Shown here: positions 17,020 to 24,894 of the stretch, piece by piece | Layout: every line of letters begins with the position of its first letter | How positions within the stretch are numbered: the first letter of the stretch is position 1 | Assembly (NCBI GenBank): GCA_947631945.1 | Contig: CANRNI010000001.1 | Coordinates: 27,331-91,330 of the forward strand | DNA length: 64,000 nucleotides | Source of the DNA: an uncultured Clostridia bacterium | Lineage (GTDB): Bacteria > Bacillota > Clostridia > Oscillospirales > Acutalibacteraceae | Direction: 5' to 3' | Notes under the pieces: model-generated | Databases searched by the model: none | Told to the model about the DNA's origin: nothing | What the model saw: the letters and a program-made list of their open reading frames with translations, nothing else | Program-made: the position numbers and the translations under genes

Positions 17020-18819
17020 ATGAAGAAAATAATAAAAAAATCTTTTGTTGTCTGCTTGGCGTTGATTATGGCGGCATTGACACTTATCCCCGCATTCGCG
17101 GAAGATGAACCGATTCCATTGTCAGAAAGCAATGTTGTAAGCTCCCCAACTATAGAGGGGACAATATACCCTACACAAAGAATTGGCGATTATTTAACGA
17201 TTACAGGCGGAAAAGTAACAACTGACGGAACAGAAAACGGAACGATTATAACAGGTTCTTGGGAATTTATTGACCCCGATCATATACCTGCTGCAAGCGG
17301 CCAACGGGGCTTAGATATAAGATTTGTACCCGATAACAGTGATTTATATACTTCTTTTGAAATGAGAATTTACTATACTATTTCAAGTTTTCCATTGGAA
17401 ATTGATGGCGCAATGCCGATAGTAGACGTCGCATCCAACACAATGTTCAATAAAATAACAATGCTTAGCAGCTATAAATTTAAAAACGGAATTACCGGTG
17501 AAGAAGTCAATGATGCATATGCTTTGACATGGGGGAGTCCAAGACAGCGTGTGTCACAAACAGGTTATTATGCTGTGACAATCAGAATCAGCGGCTACGA
17601 AAATCTCGTAACGTATGTTTATGTCAGAGTAGACGGTGACGAAAGTGCGCCCCCTATCGCTGAATTCCCCACGGTTGACCCTATTACATACAGAGAGGGT
17701 TTAAAAGCCTCCGACCTTACAATCCACATGGAAACAACATCGGGAAGTTACGCTCTGAGCGAACCCGATCAGGAATTGAAAGCAGGCAATAATTCGGTTA
17801 CTATCGTTTTTACTCCTGCCGACGATAGCCAAAATATAAATATAACAATAAGCGTAAAAGTTGAAAAAGGTAACGCATCGTTTATCGACGAAAACGGCGA
17901 GCCGATAGTTCCCGAAATTCCCCTAACATTGGAACAATGTACGCTTGGTTCTCTGAGAATTATGCTTGAAAGACTAAAAGCCAACTGCGGAACATTTAAA
18001 ATCGGTGATATTAATATAGAAGGTATTGAACTGAGACATCAATTGAATAGCTGTGATTTTACTTTGGAAAACAAAGCAGAAGGATATACAGCCACAGCAA
18101 AATTGAAATCTCAGGAAAACAACAATTATACAAGTACGGTACAGTTTAAAATTGTTATTGTAAAAAAAGTTGTTACGCCTCGAATCACAAGGTATATCAA
18201 CACGGACGAACTTATCATAGACGGTTTGAATTATACCGACAAACTCGGAGGAACATTCAAAGTTTACGCCGATGGAGAACTTATCAAATCGACAGAGAAC
18301 GGCGTAACGTATCTTACAGGATTCAAATGGCGTCCGGCAAAGAGCGGAACATACAAGCTCAAAGCCGAGTACACACCGGCAGATGATGATATATGCGTTA
18401 TCACAGGCAATGTCATTGAAAATGAGGTAACGGTCGCTCTTAAATGGACGGTAAAGGGCGAAAATGTCAATTTCGCTTCGACAACAGCGCAATACGGCAC
18501 AAATGTGACCGTTCTCCAAAGACTCGGTGATAATTTCAACGGTTGGGAATTTTATGATGAGAACGGCAAAAAGTACGCTAATCCCGAAAAGGAACTGGGT
18601 ATGCGCTATGACCCGACTGTTCCTTCCACAGTTAATTTCACCATGCCCGACCACGACGTTACAGTCAAAGCTCTTGACAAAACACAAATCAATCTTCCCG
18701 GCGGCGACGGTAATTTCTCCGACTTCTTAGAGGGTCTTAAACAGTGGTTCACTAACCTGTTCGCAAAACTCAAAGCATTGCTCCAGGCCGTTGAACAACT
18801 CCTTTCCGTAGTGGGCTAA
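17020..18819 (+). CDS. Secreted repeat protein with amphipathic C-terminal tail
   Basis: A 599-residue exported protein. The ATG at 17020 is chosen because AAAGGA lies 10 bases upstream and the product begins with a typical signal peptide (MKKIIKKSF, hydrophobic core, cut after AFA). The body has no recognised catalytic motif. It is a chain of Ig/MBG-like beta segments, including YREGLKASDLTI, NNSVTIVFTPADD and YKLKAEYTPADDD, with two similar blocks in which a span of about 100 residues ends in FTPADD or YTPADD. The C-terminus is a predicted amphipathic helix, LEGLKQWFTNLFAKLKALLQ, with no LPXTG or SLH anchor. It is probably a surface or adhesion protein; a terminator follows. Confidence 0.75.
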   Translation: MKKIIKKSFVVCLALIMAALTLIPAFAEDEPIPLSESNVVSSPTIEGTIYPTQRIGDYLTITGGKVTTDGTENGTIITGSWEFIDPDHIPAASGQRGLDIRFVPDNSDLYTSFEMRIYYTISSFPLEIDGAMPIVDVASNTMFNKITMLSSYKFKNGITGEEVNDAYALTWGSPRQRVSQTGYYAVTIRISGYENLVTYVYVRVDGDESAPPIAEFPTVDPITYREGLKASDLTIHMETTSGSYALSEPDQELKAGNNSVTIVFTPADDSQNINITISVKVEKGNASFIDENGEPIVPEIPLTLEQCTLGSLRIMLERLKANCGTFKIGDINIEGIELRHQLNSCDFTLENKAEGYTATAKLKSQENNNYTSTVQFKIVIVKKVVTPRITRYINTDELIIDGLNYTDKLGGTFKVYADGELIKSTENGVTYLTGFKWRPAKSGTYKLKAEYTPADDDICVITGNVIENEVTVALKWTVKGENVNFASTTAQYGTNVTVLQRLGDNFNGWEFYDENGKKYANPEKELGMRYDPTVPSTVNFTMPDHDVTVKALDKTQINLPGGDGNFSDFLEGLKQWFTNLFAKLKALLQAVEQLLSVVG

Positions 18820-18860
18820 ATTCCAATCATATTCCGACTTCATAGTCGGTAAAAAATGAC

Positions 18861-18890
18861 CCTTGGCAGGAAAACACCTGTCAAGGGTTT
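18861..18890 (+). terminator. Terminator of the secreted repeat protein gene
   Basis: CCTTGGCAGG and CCTGTCAAGG pair over 10 bp (one G-U) with a 6-base loop, followed by GTTTATCTG. Confidence 0.75.
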
Positions 18891-18898
18891 ATCTGTAT

Positions 18899-18959
18899 CA
18901 ATTGACAATTGACAATGTACAATTGACAATTGACAATGTACAATGTACAATTGACAATG
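18899..18959. repeat. CAATTGACAATGTACAATTG-type intergenic repeat array
   Basis: About six overlapping units of CAATTGACAAT and TGTACAATTGACAAT. The units are themselves near-palindromic. The same units occur at 38354-38386, 53871-53915 and 54082-54115. A perfect GGCGCGC-AA-GCGCGCC hairpin follows at 18961-18976. Confidence 0.9.
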
Positions 18960-19029
18960 AGGCGCGCAAGCGCGCCAAAAAGCCTACCAGCGCCACCGAA
19001 AAGGGGAGAATTCACCCTTAAAATTTATC

Positions 19030-19101
19030 GGCAAGTCGGTCAATCGCGGCGCAATATGCACGGCAAAGGCGGTAGCTGTTAATTGTGCGGTATTGCCTTA
19101 A
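19030..19101 (-). repeat. Dispersed hairpin repeat, partial A-type copy at the pcrA 3' end
   Basis: Only the right arm is present: GCGGCGCAATATGCACGGCA through TTAATTGTGCGGTATTGCC and the TTAA edge. The pcrA stop codon lies in that TTAA. Confidence 0.85.
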
Positions 19102-21518
19102 ATTTTTGTCAGCGGCGCGACCTTTGCCATAAGCTTTTTTGTGCCTACCGTATCAAACGCGATTTCCAAAAGCATATCGTTACCCATGGACTGCGTTCTC
19201 AATATCATGCCGTTGCCGAATTTTTTGTGGTTCACCTTTTCGCCCGCTTTATACTCAAACGCTTGCTCTTTTGACGCCGCAGACTTTGTAAATGACGCCG
19301 AATATGTATTTTTCGGTTTTGTATAAGCTTGTCCCGTACTTATCGCAGTTTTGAATTTATATTTGTAATCCGTATTTTCGTAATCCGTATCGCTATCGGA
19401 AAATCCGAAACCGAAAGACGGTCTTTCGGGCTTTCTTACCTCGGTAAGATATTCGGGAATTTCCGAAAGAAAGCTTGACGGAGGATTATATGAGGTCTGA
19501 CCGTGCAACATTCTTGTTTTCGCGTTCGTCAGAATAAGCTTCTCTTTAGCTCTTGTAATACCGACGTAAGCAAGCCTTCTTTCTTCCTCCATATCCGCGT
19601 TAGACGTCATGGACTGTATACCCGGGAAAATTCCGTTTTCCATACCCGGAATATACACAACGGGAAATTCAAGACCCTTTGCCGAATGAAGCGTCATAAG
19701 CACAACGGCGTCGCTGTCCGCGTTATAATTATCTATATCGGACATAAGCGATACGTCCTCCAAAAAAGCCTCGAGAGTAGGCGTTTCGGGATTTTCCTCA
19801 ATATAACGCTGTATATTCGATTCAAGCTCGCTTATATTCGCCATTCTGTCGGTAAACGTGTCCTTATCCTGCGAAAGATATTCAATATATCCTATTTTAT
19901 TTATAAGCGATTCAAAAACCTCTGTGGGGCTTTGGCTCTCAAGCTGTTCTCGGAGACTGTCTATCATCATTGTGAACGCTCCGAGCTTTGACGCCGCGCG
20001 TGACAGAACGGGATAATCGGAAGCATGGCTTATTATTTCGTATAGGCTTACTCCGAGAGCGTCGGCGATTTTCGCGGCGTTGTTTATCGTGCTTTCGCCT
20101 ATGCCACGTTTGGGCTCGTTTATTATTCTTCTTAGCCTTACCGTATCATTCGGATTGCATATTACCGAGAGATACGCGACGATATCCTTTACTTCTTTTC
20201 TTTCATAGAATCTGTGACCGCCTATAATCCTGTAGGGAATAGCCGAGCGCACGAGCGCGCGCTCTATCGTGCTTGACTGCGCGTTCATTCTGTAAAGCAC
20301 CGCATGGTCGCTCCATTTTCTGCCGCCCGACGATGAATCCATGATATTTGACGCGATGAACTGTCCCTCGCCGATATCGTCCGAGAGAGTGTTTATCAAT
20401 ATTTTATCGCCCTCTCCGTTATCGGTCCAGAGGGTTTTTCCCTTTCGCTCCGCGTTATTGGAAATCACGGCGTTTGCGGCGTCAAGAATATTTTGAGTAG
20501 AGCGGTAATTCTGCTCAAGACGTATGATTTGAGCGTTTTCATACTGAAACTCAAATTTCAGAATATTTTCTATTGTCGCGCCTCTGAATTTATAAATGCT
20601 TTGGTCGTCGTCGCCTACCACGCACAGATTCTTATACCCGCCCGCGAGCAGGGAAGTGAGCTTGTACTGGGCATGGTTTGTGTCCTGATACTCGTCTACC
20701 ATGACATATTTGAATTTCTGCTGATAATATTCCCTTACGTCCTTGTGTTCGCTCAGAAGCTTTACCGTGTTTGCTATTATATCGTCAAAATCCATGGCGT
20801 CGGCGCTCTTTAAAAGCTCCTGATATTTTTCATACGCCCTGCCTATCACCGTTCTTCTCGGGTCGGCTTCATGCTCGGCGAGATATTCCGCAGGCGACAT
20901 CAGGGAATCCTTCGCTCTGCTGATTTCACCGAGTATAGCTTTCGCCGTTATGTATTTATCGTCGAAATTTAAAAGGCGCTGACATTCCTTTATAACGCGC
21001 TTCGAATCGTCGGTATCGTATATGGTGAAATGAGAAGAATAACCGAGCCTCTCGCCGTCGCGCCGAAGTATGCGCACGCAGCAGGAATGGAATGTGCTTG
21101 CCCATACGCTGTTTCCGTCAGCATCTCCGAGCATATTTACAAGCCTTTCTTTAAGCTCGTTGGCGGCCTTGTTCGTAAATGTGATTGCAAGTATTTCCCA
21201 CGGTTTCGGCGCGTCGTATGCCATAATGCGCCTTGCCTCAAACGCGAGGCTTTCGTCGCCATCATAATACTTTTTAAGTATTTCAAAATCTTCTTCCGTT
21301 ACGGGGAACCGAAAATTGTCCCTGCCGTAAGCGTCGCCGAAGCTTATAAGATACGCTATCCTGTTTACAAGCACCGTGGTTTTTCCGCTTCCTGCTCCCG
21401 CGAGTATCAAAAGCGGTCCATTTACGCTTGTAACGGCTTTAAACTGCATATCGTTCATTTTTGAAAACCGTTTTTTTATTATCCTGTCCCTTAAATTTTT
21501 AACGTCTGTCAGTTCCAT
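19098..21518 (-). CDS. pcrA: ATP-dependent DNA helicase PcrA/UvrD
   Basis: An 806-residue superfamily 1A helicase, 3'-5', acting in repair and in clearing transcription-replication conflicts. Walker A AGAGSGKTT is at about 40-48. Motif Ia is AITFTNKAANELKERL, motif II is VDEYQDTN, motif III is GDDDQSIYKFRGA, motif IV is LEQNYRST, motif V is TLHSAKGLEFPVVYIPG and motif VI is YVGITRAKEKL. The C-terminal linker and a Tudor-like tail (GEKVNHKKFGNGMI) identify the Gram-positive PcrA type. AAAGGG precedes the ATG. The stop codon is supplied by a dispersed repeat. Confidence 0.96.
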   Translation of the reverse strand: MELTDVKNLRDRIIKKRFSKMNDMQFKAVTSVNGPLLILAGAGSGKTTVLVNRIAYLISFGDAYGRDNFRFPVTEEDFEILKKYYDGDESLAFEARRIMAYDAPKPWEILAITFTNKAANELKERLVNMLGDADGNSVWASTFHSCCVRILRRDGERLGYSSHFTIYDTDDSKRVIKECQRLLNFDDKYITAKAILGEISRAKDSLMSPAEYLAEHEADPRRTVIGRAYEKYQELLKSADAMDFDDIIANTVKLLSEHKDVREYYQQKFKYVMVDEYQDTNHAQYKLTSLLAGGYKNLCVVGDDDQSIYKFRGATIENILKFEFQYENAQIIRLEQNYRSTQNILDAANAVISNNAERKGKTLWTDNGEGDKILINTLSDDIGEGQFIASNIMDSSSGGRKWSDHAVLYRMNAQSSTIERALVRSAIPYRIIGGHRFYERKEVKDIVAYLSVICNPNDTVRLRRIINEPKRGIGESTINNAAKIADALGVSLYEIISHASDYPVLSRAASKLGAFTMMIDSLREQLESQSPTEVFESLINKIGYIEYLSQDKDTFTDRMANISELESNIQRYIEENPETPTLEAFLEDVSLMSDIDNYNADSDAVVLMTLHSAKGLEFPVVYIPGMENGIFPGIQSMTSNADMEEERRLAYVGITRAKEKLILTNAKTRMLHGQTSYNPPSSFLSEIPEYLTEVRKPERPSFGFGFSDSDTDYENTDYKYKFKTAISTGQAYTKPKNTYSASFTKSAASKEQAFEYKAGEKVNHKKFGNGMILRTQSMGNDMLLEIAFDTVGTKKLMAKVAPLTKI

Positions 21519-21529
21519 ATATTTTCCCT

Positions 21530-22129
21530 TTACGAATTTTTTATCGCCGTATAACGCGCGTAATCTATGATTTTTTTACAGCAGCTCACGCATTTGTCAA
21601 GCTGTTCCGTTATAACGTGAACCGAAAAAACCGCCAAATAGGTAGTATTTTTCTTGACGGAGGAGCTTATAAGAGCGTTCGCGCCGTTTTTGAATTTATC
21701 GCATATTTTCTGATGATTTTCAAAATTCGGCGTTAAATCGCCCGTTTTGGGGAATTTTGAAAACGCCGTAATAATTTCCGTTATATTTTTTATGCCGTCA
21801 AGAAGAAAAGATGAAAGAGTTATAATTTCGGTTGAAAATTCGGTTATTACGATTTCCGATTCAAGACAGAGAAGTTTGTCTGTTTCATGAAAAAGCTCGT
21901 TTCCGAGAGCCGCAAGCATAAAAATATCCTCTCTCTCGATAGGAGTAAAATAATCTTTTTTTAACGCCTGTTCGATTTCGGCAAGTATTTCGTCTCCTTT
22001 CGGCGACGGCGAGTGATTGAAAAGAATATTATCGGCGTTTTTCTTTGAAAAATCCCGTATCATATCCGCCGAAAGTCCAATAAGCCCGTTTATATCCTCA
22101 AAATAATCAGTTTTTGTTTTTTTTGCCAA
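21530..22129 (-). CDS. DUF47/PhoU-like accessory protein of the phosphate transporter
   Basis: A 199-residue helical protein resembling the DUF47 (PhoU-related) family, which is usually encoded beside Pit-type transporters and modulates them. Helical segments with conserved acidic positions are visible (FTPIEREDIFMLAALGNELF), but the similarity is weaker than for typical DUF47, so context carries much of the call. The start is taken as TTG at 22129 because GGTGG lies just upstream and the product begins AKKTKTDYFEDI. A GTG three codons earlier is possible. It lies 12 bases from the transporter. Confidence 0.72.
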   Translation of the reverse strand: MAKKTKTDYFEDINGLIGLSADMIRDFSKKNADNILFNHSPSPKGDEILAEIEQALKKDYFTPIEREDIFMLAALGNELFHETDKLLCLESEIVITEFSTEIITLSSFLLDGIKNITEIITAFSKFPKTGDLTPNFENHQKICDKFKNGANALISSSVKKNTTYLAVFSVHVITEQLDKCVSCCKKIIDYARYTAIKNS

Positions 22130-22141
22130 AATTACCACCGT

Positions 22142-23179
22142 TTACCTGATAAATAGTTGAGTAATCAAATATCCGAGAAAGCCGCAGCCGGGAAAAGTAA
22201 GGACCCATGTAAGAGCCATATCCTTTACTATTTTTAAATTGACGCTCGACAGCCTTTTCGCGGCTCCCACTCCCATTATAGCCGTGGCTTTAGTATGCGT
22301 GGTGCTTACGGGAAAGCCCGTAAGCGTCGCCGCGAGAAGCGAGACCGCGCCCGCGAAATCGGCTGAAAATCCCTGGTATTTTTTGAGCTTTACCATATCC
22401 ATGCCCATTGATTTTATTATCTTCATGCCTCCGGCCGAGGTGCCGAACGCCATTACCGCCGAGCAATAGATAATCAGCCAAAACGGAATTTCAAAAGTAT
22501 CCGCGTTGCTGCCGTCCGAAAGAGAAACAAGGAGCATAAACACGCCTATAAACTTTTGTCCGTCCTGCGCTCCGTGCATGAAAGCCATGAACGCGGCCGA
22601 GAAATTCTGCAAATACTTGAATACCGATTCGGTTCTGCTTCTGTCTTTGTTTTTTATAAATATACCTACGATTTTAACGGTAACAAAACCGAGGACAAAG
22701 CCCAATACCGCTGAAATAAAAAGTCCCGATATGACCTTTATCCATTCGGAGCCGTTTATTCCGCCGAGACTTCTGTTAAGAGCTATGGCCGAGCCGGAAA
22801 GACCGGCTATGAGCGCGTGGCTTTCGCTTGTGGGAATACCGAACGCCCATGCCGCGACAGCCCATATTACTATTGATAAAAGAGCCGCGCTTAAAGCAAG
22901 GCCGGATTTCTTTGTGTCCCCGCCGAAATCCGCTATATTCGTTATCGCGCTTATGACCTTGCCGTTTATCTTTGACATTATAAATACGCCTGAAAAATTC
23001 ATTACCGCGGCAAGCGTTATCGCCCTTTTCGGACTTATTGATTTTGTCGATACGCAGGTCGCTATAGCTGTCGGAGCGTCGGTCCAGCCGTTGACAAATA
23101 TAACGCCTGTAATAAGTATGACCGAAAAAATCAGAGAAAAGTTACCGTTTAAATGTAATAAAAAATCAGACAGACGCAA
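22142..23179 (-). CDS. pit: Inorganic phosphate transporter, Pit family
   Basis: A 345-residue membrane protein with about ten helices and the two PiT signature repeats. The N-terminal one is FVNGWTDAPTAIATCVST and the C-terminal one is GFPVSTTHTKATAIMGVG. It imports phosphate (as metal phosphate) with protons or sodium. The start is TTG with AAGGA 11 bases upstream. It is co-oriented with the DUF47 partner, a standard pair. The DUF47 gene is downstream here, so both are made from one mRNA. Confidence 0.92.
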   Translation of the reverse strand: MRLSDFLLHLNGNFSLIFSVILITGVIFVNGWTDAPTAIATCVSTKSISPKRAITLAAVMNFSGVFIMSKINGKVISAITNIADFGGDTKKSGLALSAALLSIVIWAVAAWAFGIPTSESHALIAGLSGSAIALNRSLGGINGSEWIKVISGLFISAVLGFVLGFVTVKIVGIFIKNKDRSRTESVFKYLQNFSAAFMAFMHGAQDGQKFIGVFMLLVSLSDGSNADTFEIPFWLIIYCSAVMAFGTSAGGMKIIKSMGMDMVKLKKYQGFSADFAGAVSLLAATLTGFPVSTTHTKATAIMGVGAAKRLSSVNLKIVKDMALTWVLTFPGCGFLGYLITQLFIR

Positions 23180-23185
23180 TAAAAA

Positions 23186-23983
23186 TCAGTCCTTGAATAT
23201 TTCGTTATGCAGCTTGACCGAAGCCTCGCCGAACGGTTTTTTAAGAGAGCCTTTAAACTGCGAAAGGTCTTTGCATATTGTTTCGCTTTCTTTTACCATA
23301 TCCGCGAGGGAAGCGCTCATTTTATCGGAAAAATTCTGTATAACGGAGGATATGTTCATTAGCTTTGAAAGCGTTAAAGCTACCGCGCATTCGACGTCGT
23401 CGGACGTACCGTTGATTTTTTCACACGTTTCCTGTATGAGCATATCGGCGTAGCGTCTTACGTCAAGCATAACCGTGCCGACTCTTTCTCCGGCTGCGCG
23501 GCTGTCGGATTCTTTACACTCCATGTTACTTATTTTTTCCTCATATTGATTTTTTATGCTTTCAATCTGAACGTTATGATTATTTTTAAGATTCTCATAG
23601 TCTCTTTTTAACTCAAAAATCTGTTTGTTCAGCGTTTCTATCTGTTCCTCATAGCTGTTCTTTACCGATTCAAGATCTTCGGAATGAAGATTTTCCGCGT
23701 CCCCGCATTTTTGCGCGTCGGTTGCTGAACGGAGCTCCTCGGTAAGCTTCGCTATTTTTTCGTCGTATTCCATTTTAAGCGAGTTGCAGGCGTTTTTCAG
23801 CGATTTGCTCAGCGTTTCCGCGTCCTCAAGCTGTTTTTCAAGCTCCGCGTTTTTCTCCTGCGCGCTCGTAAGCGTCTGCGTAAGCTCCGCTTCGCGCTTT
23901 TTCATTTTTGCAATATAGGTCATTACGTCGTCTCTGTCAAAACCGCCGAAAGCGGCTTTTTTGAAAATGGAATCGGAAGGCAT
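23186..23983 (-). CDS. DivIVA-like coiled-coil protein
   Basis: A 265-residue cytoplasmic protein. The first 25 residues (FKKAAFGGFDRDDVMTYI) match the DivIVA/GpsB membrane-binding and crossed-loop start, in which FGGFDRxDVxxYI is typical. The rest is mainly coiled coil, residues about 25-180, rich in Glu, Lys and Gln heptads. A C-terminal helical part holds SKLMNISSVIQNF. DivIVA proteins mark curved membranes at poles and septa. It is shorter on conserved features than true DivIVA, so a role in division or spore development is inferred. AAAGGAG precedes the ATG. Confidence 0.75.
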   Translation of the reverse strand: MPSDSIFKKAAFGGFDRDDVMTYIAKMKKREAELTQTLTSAQEKNAELEKQLEDAETLSKSLKNACNSLKMEYDEKIAKLTEELRSATDAQKCGDAENLHSEDLESVKNSYEEQIETLNKQIFELKRDYENLKNNHNVQIESIKNQYEEKISNMECKESDSRAAGERVGTVMLDVRRYADMLIQETCEKINGTSDDVECAVALTLSKLMNISSVIQNFSDKMSASLADMVKESETICKDLSQFKGSLKKPFGEASVKLHNEIFKD

Positions 23984-24148
23984 AAAATTTCTCCTTTGTT
24001 AACTGAAAAATCAGTATAATAATTGATAATTTAATTATAGCATTAATAATCGGATTATTCAAGTTAAAAATAAACATAAAATGTATACTATGGAGTATAT
24101 TGCCGCTTTTCTTGACAGCTTTGTGTTAATTATTAGTTTTTCATGACA

Positions 24149-24235
24149 AAAAAATAACCGCCCACGTTCTCAAATCCGGCGGTTATTTTATAATAACTAC
24201 TATGTAAAGAACAACCGTCTATCGGTGAACCTTAC
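24149..24235 (-). ncRNA. Candidate antitoxin small RNA, copy 1
   Basis: Minus-strand unit of about 87 bases. It has a consensus promoter (24242-24270), a leader reading AAGGTTCACCGATAGACGG then TTGTTCTTTAC, and a strong terminator: ATAACCGCC and GGCGGTTAT with loop GGATTTGAGAACGTG, followed by seven T. Two more units of the same design lie at 24505-24585 and about 24656-24740. No open frame is present. Confidence 0.65.
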
Positions 24236-24241
24236 GTTTAT

Positions 24242-24270
24242 ATTATACTCTGCATATGCGGTTTTGTCAA
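24242..24270 (-). promoter_or_regulatory. Promoter of candidate small RNA copy 1
   Basis: Minus strand: perfect -35 TTGACA, 17-bp spacer, perfect -10 TATAAT. Confidence 0.85.
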
Positions 24271-24290
24271 CGACTTTTCGGAAAGCGGTC

Positions 24291-24319
24291 TTGACAAAAC
24301 AAAAAAGTTGTAATAAAAT
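24291..24319 (+). promoter_or_regulatory. Promoter of the small hydrophobic toxin-like gene
   Basis: Plus strand: perfect -35 TTGACA (24291-24296), 17-bp spacer, -10 TAAAAT (24314-24319), giving a leader of about 85 bases. The leader contains AGGTTTACTGTAACGG and GGCGGTTTGTTCTTTAC, which resemble, in the same sense, the 5' part of the minus-strand small RNAs. Confidence 0.8.
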
Positions 24320-24410
24320 GCGATTTGTGAGGTTTACTGTAACGGTAGGCGGTTTGTTCTTTACCTTTTTTACTTTAAAATCGAATTTTAGAGTAAAGGA
24401 GGTGGTCGAT

Positions 24411-24512
24411 ATGGGATATATCACCTTAATGGAGCTATTAACTCTTTTATCGCTGATAGTCGGCATCATTGGCTTGGTGCTCAAATTTTTAGAGTACATA
24501 CAAAAGAAATAA
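24411..24512 (+). CDS. 33-residue hydrophobic peptide, probable type I toxin (holin-like)
   Basis: An ideal AAAGGAGGTGG ribosome site lies 5 bases before the ATG. The product starts MGYITLMELLTLLSLIVGII and ends LVLKFLEYIQKK: one membrane helix of about 22 residues and a charged lysine tail. That layout and size match type I toxin and holin-like toxin peptides (Fst, TxpA, Hol_Tox type). Its stop codon runs into a hairpin that is also the terminator of the convergent small RNA at 24505-24585. The mRNA 3' end and that RNA are therefore complementary, the usual arrangement of type I toxin-antitoxin pairs. Toxicity is inferred. Confidence 0.72.
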   Translation: MGYITLMELLTLLSLIVGIIGLVLKFLEYIQKK

Positions 24513-24585
24513 CCGCCCAAGTTCTCAAATCCGGCGGTTATTTATAACCAAAGGTAAAGAACAACCGTCTATCGGTAAACCTTAC
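24505..24585 (-). ncRNA. Candidate antitoxin small RNA, copy 2 (convergent, overlaps toxin mRNA 3' end)
   Basis: The promoter at 24592-24620 (TTGACA, 17 bp, TATAAT) starts an RNA of about 80 bases. It ends in a bidirectional hairpin shared with the toxin gene: stem ATAACCGCC (24509-24517) and GGCGGTTAT (24533-24541). The 3' part is therefore a perfect antisense to the toxin stop region. Confidence 0.68.
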
Positions 24586-24591
24586 GTTTAT

Positions 24592-24620
24592 ATTATACGC
24601 GACGTATACGGTTTTGTCAA
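24592..24620 (-). promoter_or_regulatory. Promoter of candidate small RNA copy 2
   Basis: Minus strand: perfect TTGACA and TATAAT hexamers with a 17-bp spacer. Confidence 0.85.
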
Positions 24621-24655
24621 CGGCTTTTTACAAAAAAAAACGGCGCGTAAAAAAA

Positions 24656-24740
24656 TAACCGCCCAAGTTTTTAAATTCGGGGAGGGGAGAGAGGAATCTC
24701 TAACAAAATGTAAGGGGCGACCGTCTGTAAATGAGCCTTT
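24656..24740 (-). ncRNA. Candidate small RNA, copy 3 (diverged)
   Basis: A third minus-strand unit keeping the promoter spacing and the GACGG and CTTACAT blocks. A GGAGGGGAGAGAGGAATCTC interruption and loss of the right stem arm leave a weak terminator before the T7 run (AACTTGGGCGGTTATTTTTTT-like on the minus strand). It may be decaying. Confidence 0.45.
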
Positions 24741-24746
24741 ATTTTT

Positions 24747-24775
24747 ATTATATGCTGAAAATTTGGTTTTGTCAG
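24747..24775 (-). promoter_or_regulatory. Promoter of candidate small RNA copy 3
   Basis: Minus strand: -35 CTGACA, 17-bp spacer, perfect -10 TATAAT. Confidence 0.7.
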
Positions 24776-24797
24776 TCGGTTTTTTTGTTTAAACTTG

Positions 24798-24826
24798 TTG
24801 ACTTTTTTGTATTTGATGTTTATAAT
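24798..24826 (+). promoter_or_regulatory. Promoter of the large secreted repeat protein
   Basis: -35 TTGACT (24798-24803), 17-bp spacer, perfect -10 TATAAT (24821-24826), about 65 bases before the chosen ATG. Confidence 0.8.
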
Positions 24827-24894
24827 ATTTATGTAAATAGTGGGGATTTGTAACTATCTTCACAAAACCGGTAATTTATTAGGAGGAAATGCAA

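Noticed and set aside
18899..18959. Possible CRISPR array
   Set aside because: Units of about 11-15 bp directly abut without unique spacers, and no cas genes are present; it is an intergenic repeat array.
24225..24410. Longer frame upstream of the 33-residue toxin-like peptide
   Set aside because: The extension runs through two promoters and the RNA leader; the ideal AAAGGAGGTGG site fixes the start at 24411.
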